DNA from: Phoronis ovalis | Taxonomy: Eukaryota; Phoronida; Phoronidae | Length of the DNA: 64,000 bases | Reading direction: 5' to 3' | NCBI GenBank assembly: GCA_028565635.1 | Contig: JAOXYB010046945.1 | Location: forward strand, 1-64,000 | Part shown: in pieces, positions 59,001 through 64,000 of the stretch | How the letters are laid out: each line of letters begins with the position of its first letter | Numbering within the stretch: the stretch's first letter is position 1 | Made by a program: the position numbers and the translations under genes | Notes under the pieces: model-generated | Seen by the model: the letters and a program-made list of their open reading frames with translations, nothing else | Told to the model about the DNA's origin: nothing | The model's database searches: none

Positions 59001-62000
59001 ACTTATAACTTTAATGCCAAAAACCTACACATAAATATATTACGTTGATGCTGGTCACGTATGTATACAACTTATACAATGTTCAAATATTAAATTAGGC
59101 AATATGTCATTTCTAGAATAAAAAAATTGACAGAATAATTCTCAGTTGTATAGCATGGCTTAATTTCTTTAGATTGTGATTATGTAGTCAATATTGACAA
59201 ATACCTATCACAGATTTTTCTGAAAAGATGTATACATTAAGTGAGAATTCATCCACCATGTTGGCTCAATAGAAACCAAAACTAGCACACAACATGTGGA
59301 GGTTCATTCACTACTCAATTACTAAATAAATAGTTATGGTAAATATAATCTTTTTACTTGGTTAAAATGCACAATATTAAGTAAAACACTTTATGTCATC
59401 TTGGCCACCATTTGCATTACATACAGAGCACTTGTATTACAAAACCGAGCTAAGATGTATAAAACTCATTATTATACCATATATATACATATATATATTG
59501 AAATCAAGTACAATATTTTTATTGTGTATACATTTTTGAATATATTCTCTACAAATAATACTAAAAAATATATTTCTTCAGGAGTTTGGTAAGTACTAAA
59601 TTATAAGATTAACTACAACTTTGAAATTACATTTTTTAAATATCGCTGTACAGAAAACATCCACGTTATTATTCCTTGAAGTATAATTATATACCAAGCC
59701 ACTCAAAGAATCATTCCTCCTGCCATGCTAAATCCAGGATACCTGATCAAGGAGAAGTGTTTAGACGCTTAGGGTTATAAAGACCATAACAATAAAGTCT
59801 TGTCAAAATAAATATTACGAATAAAATTAATCTTAGTCTTTACTTTGGCTCAAGCACAGAACAGTACAAACTATTTGAATAGCACTATGTTTATGTTCAT
59901 TTACGATTTGGTATAGAAACCAATACCTAATACTAAAACACACAAATGGAGACGAGGACAATTGTTACCCGAATGCCAGCCATTTTGCTTAGAACATGCC
60001 GAAGACATGAACTTTGCAATGCAGATTCAATTCAGATGCTGATACAGTTCTGTAAAAAAATTTATTAGAAGACACTTCTATGTTTTCAGCAATAGTTAGG
60101 AATACAATCTTATATATATGAATTTGCTTTGCAAAATATAACAAAATGTACGACAACTAAACAGTACAATACTAAGTAGCAAAAATATCAAGCCAGACAT
60201 AATAATACTTACCCATTAAAAAATATGGGGTATGCGTATGACAAATTCATTTCAAAATCAAACCCAGAATAATAAATTACCACTAGAAATACCCTATAAT
60301 AAATTTTGACTTGTAGAGAGTTGTACACATACTCTTGACAAATTATATAGTCACAGTGCGATTGACAGGTAACAGCATGATGTGTCAGTATATGTAACCC
60401 TCACGTGTATGTCTGTGGTTACAGATGCACAAGCCTGACTAAACAAACACACATTGACTACAACCTACAGTCAAACACCTTGATATTGATTAGGAACACA
60501 ATATCAAACTTTACCTAAGCTAGAAGTGTATAGTTTTGAACAATTCAGTCTGTGAAAGGCATCAATACACTCCAAACATCAGCAGTAAAATAACCTGTAT
60601 AATATATTCTTAATATTTCCATTAATGCCAAGACTAACTCTCTTTATTCAATTACTATTAGAATATACCTGTAACCATCACCTGATATTTGGAGGAATTA
60701 GATTTGATTCCTACACAATGGAAAGCCTCAAATCTTATGCTGACTAACACTGATTTCCTCTGTCTGTTATTTTTACCTTAAGGTTGTATATAAATATTAG
60801 TATTATGGGATACAGCTTGTGTCAAACATGCAGGTAAGCCTGACGACTTATTCAGCTAACAAAGGAGAAATAATTTAATAAGTAACAATAGTTTAAATAA
60901 AGCAGGCAATATACAGGCAGGCTCATGTCTGCAGTCCTGCTTGTATTAATATAATACTATTCATAAATAGCTTCTGTATCATATTGTTAATGATTTCACA
61001 CAAGAAAAATGTGTATAAAATATAGAACATAACATGCAGAATAAGTTGATTCTTAAATAAAAAGAAAGTTGCTCTAGAATTTTGTGAACCATTTTTGGAA
61101 GACAGATGAGCGGAATAAAAAATTATTAATCTTGTGTAGAACAAGTTGTTCAGGAAATTTCTTCAATTTTGTTTTAGCTACCTTTCATGACAGCTTATTA
61201 CATTTTACAATATTAGTAACTTAGCTATTACAAATTTTAAGAACAGCAATAAAATATCAAAATTGTACATAAAATCTATATAATCATATGATCACATTTA
61301 TAATGTTTGGAGAAACTTATATTAAATATTGAAAATAGTACGATTAAACTACTAGAAATATTAAATTTATATAGAATTGAAAGTGTACAACATACCCAAT
61401 CCGTGTTTTTAGCGCTGTGTCACTGCAGGAAGTGCTACTAGATTATTTATCATTACAAACGAAAAACAGTGAGGTAAAACATTCTCAATTTCGTACAGCA
61501 AGTATTATTAACTAATCATGAGTACATTTGGACAATTTTCAGCAATTCCTGGAAAAAACTGATATATTTACTTGTTAATTTAATAAAATATCCAGAAAAA
61601 TAAGAGAACATCTTAGGTTCTTGTAACAGCAGCGTACACATTTTGAGAAATCTTAAATCCTTACAACAAAGGCCATCATGTCTGATTAATAATCACATCT
61701 TATACAGGCTGTCAAATTTTATATATAGTGGTTATATTAATCGTATTTTTAAAAACAAAACATCCACCCACAAAGGAGGAACCAGGATGTGATGAAGGGA
61801 GGATATTTTTAAATTTTAAAATCTTTAAAATACGGATAGCATTGATTTTTCCTCAATTATTGATCCAGCTCAAATTTGTAGTTGTTACACTGATCCACTA
61901 AGAGGCTGCTATTGGATGCATACAAACAATATTTTTTAAAGTCTCTGCACTTGAAAATTACTATATAAATATTTTTAATACAAACGTAATGGTGTCGTCA

Positions 62001-63971
62001 TTAAAATATGATGAAATTCAAATTGGTGAACCACACTATGACTGATGATTATGACAACGCCTGTACTACGGATACTAAAAATAACAATTTAATGCTCGCC
62101 TTTCGTCAGCTAAAAATAACAAGTACCGTAGCTTACAAACATTGCTATTCTTTGAAGGCATCATAACACTGAAGATTTGCAACTAACTGCAGAACCAATA
62201 AGAAATTCTGTTATATAAATCCACCTGGCATAACAAGGTAAATTACAAAAACAAAAATTTGACAACTGCTCAAAATAATACTAATTATAGATTTTTTTCC
62301 AATAAAAGTTAACGAAATATCCCAGGGATAAAGTAATCTAAATGTACACAGTAGAAAATAACATACACTAATACAAAAAAACTTGATTTGAATAGAACAG
62401 GTGTGTGGTAACGTTTGTATTTCATTAATCTTATCGGCATTTTAATCTAAAATGCTTATACACTGTACACATAAATTTCGATAAATAGGTAAAGTTAATG
62501 TTTTAACAATCACAATAACTGTAATACGACAAAGCGTTTGTAAAAAGAGTTGATCGATGAACATAATTTATTGTTTCTTTTGTTTAGTTAGGATTGCTTG
62601 ACAAAACCTATTAGTAATATTTTAGATTGAACTACCTTTTATTGTGTAACATACCGATTAAGTAAATACTGAAAATATAGTAGACTCCAGAATATGATGG
62701 TTCAAATACAACAAGATTCAAAACAGAAAAGCAACATTCAGAAAACAAGGCCGAGTCGTTTGGTTACGGATATCAAATCACAACTTAAAAATAACAAACA
62801 ACCGGGATGCAAACAACCAACATTACGCTAGGTCCGCAGACATTCAAAGTACAAAATATTCGGGTGCAATATCAAAATTTCTACGGAAAAAATAATGGAG
62901 TTTGAATAGAAAATAAGTAAATGAATCAAGCCAAATAGATCATAATAAAACATATTAAACTTAGGACATACTGCTGTATGAGCAAACATATATAGTAATT
63001 ATAATTAAGTCTATCATACTGAAATGACTCCAGGGTTATTTCAGTTGTTTTAAGCTCAAATAATACTTGTCAATAATATAATAATATAGTTGACATGTGA
63101 GCTTGTGGAAATAGGTTTTGCACTTTATTAAAATGCAGTGCTACTTCCAATATCACCTTACCGTAGCAAAACTCTGTGCTTCAACATTTTTACTTCAATG
63201 GGTATCAAAATTACAATGTTATAACAGCAAAGTAGATAATTCAAATATGCCGATATGTTTCTAAAAGATAATCCTCAATGACAAAATGATCCCATTCGCT
63301 GATTTATCTTGAGCCAAACAGTTGACAAACGTCACTTCATTCTTGTAATGTAGAAAATTTAAGAATTTGGTAACGTCCTTATTTTATCAGGAAAATATCC
63401 TTCGAACCCCCTGCTGCTTCTAATACTATTATGAACACCCAGCAGACTAAAGTAAACTTTGCCCTAATCCCCGAACAAAAAAAAATTGGCAGTCGCTTTG
63501 CCAATAAGTAGACATAAGAACTCATCTGATTGGCTACTGAGATAGGATTGATTAAGTACTGAAAGGGGTAAACTTGGTCGAGACGGAACAAAGTGTATCT
63601 AAGCTGTTTGTCAATATTGATAATAACATAAAAGTGTGTTTTTCCCAAATACACATAAACTCAATCTATATTCCAAGAGGCAAATTAAACCAATATTACT
63701 TTTTCCTCACTGATAAAATGCCATACAGCTTAAAATTCAAAACACTTCTTTCAGAGCACAAATACCTTGAATAACACATGAGCACTGATAAAGTTATTTT
63801 TAATCACAAAAACTATGCCTGGCACCTTGATTAAGTGATGGAGTGATAAAACACAGGTAAATAAAAATTAACATGTTAGCTCTTCTAAATGCCACCTAGA
63901 TATTTGTAGTAAAATGCGGTCTTGGAATGTCAACATGTGGTTTATTATCCAAAGATACCTATAACCCATAC

Positions 63972-64000
63972 CTTCTTTTTTGACTCTTGACAAAACAGTG
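63972..64000 (-). CDS. Possible upstream Shroom exon at the window edge
   Basis: A minus-strand donor GTATGG at 63971 is preceded by an open phase-2 segment (CFVKSQKR) that would join S1 in frame. Only 29 nt are visible, so this is tentative. Confidence 0.25.

Larger units (their letters stand above)
53848..63971. other. Shroom upstream intron or flank
   Basis: No confident exon. Contains the 84-bp tandem repeat with gap, a 14-G run (58147-58160), AT microsatellites near 59480, and a plus-strand open frame at 58375-58629 with no recognisable product. Confidence 0.5.

Noticed and set aside
1-64000. CRISPR arrays, bacterial operons, ribosome binding sites
   Set aside because: The window is clearly eukaryotic with spliced genes; no such structures are present.

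Overview
This is an AT-rich stretch of an animal nuclear genome. It shows spliced genes with GT-AG introns, short exons in long introns, one 100-N scaffold gap, and several small tandem and inverted repeats. Two protein-coding genes account for almost all coding sequence, and both lie on the minus strand. Domain content (invertebrate-type class XVI myosin, Shroom) and the repeat landscape suggest a lophotrochozoan, perhaps a mollusc. That placement is an inference from style, not a proven identification.

Gene 1 (about 23.9 kb down to the left edge) is an unconventional myosin XVI (MYO16) orthologue. I traced 30 coding exons from the ATG at 21478 to 320, with consistent splice phases throughout, giving at least 1773 residues. 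The order is: conserved N-terminal segment, PP1-type RVxF motif, ankyrin repeats, a complete myosin motor, one IQ motif, a tyrosine-rich segment, a very proline-rich tail, and WH2-like actin-binding motifs. The last exon or exons lie beyond position 1. A probable 5' non-coding exon and a promoter with an NRF1-like element lie at 23.78-23.92 kb.

Gene 2 (25156 to at least 53847, probably continuing past 64000) is a Shroom-family cytoskeletal regulator. Its C-terminal ASD2 (Rho-kinase-binding) domain is unmistakable. Upstream exons encode long Ser/Pro-rich disordered regions with Ena/VASP-type FPPPP ligands. The 5' end, where a PDZ domain would be expected, is not visible. A 57-nt frame-neutral exon looks alternatively usable. 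Its 3' UTR ends only about 150 bp upstream of the MYO16 promoter, so the two actomyosin genes sit in tight tandem.

Region by region: 1-319, repeat-like sequence, no coding; 320-21543, MYO16 exons and introns; 4.5-5.55 kb, inside a MYO16 intron, a candidate plus-strand spliced transcription unit (TATA box, intron, poly(A) signal) with only a tiny ORF; 21.5-23.8 kb, 5' intron with an unusual repeat; 24.06-25.16 kb, Shroom 3' UTR; 25.16-53.85 kb, Shroom exons with long introns of 6.6 and 9.9 kb; 50.75-51.46 kb, a TIR element; 55.84-56.11 kb, an 84-bp tandem repeat running into the assembly gap; 56.1-64 kb, intronic or upstream sequence with no confident gene.

The two genes plausibly act on the same machinery. 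Shroom recruits ROCK to apical actin, while MYO16 is a myosin with PP1-targeting motifs.
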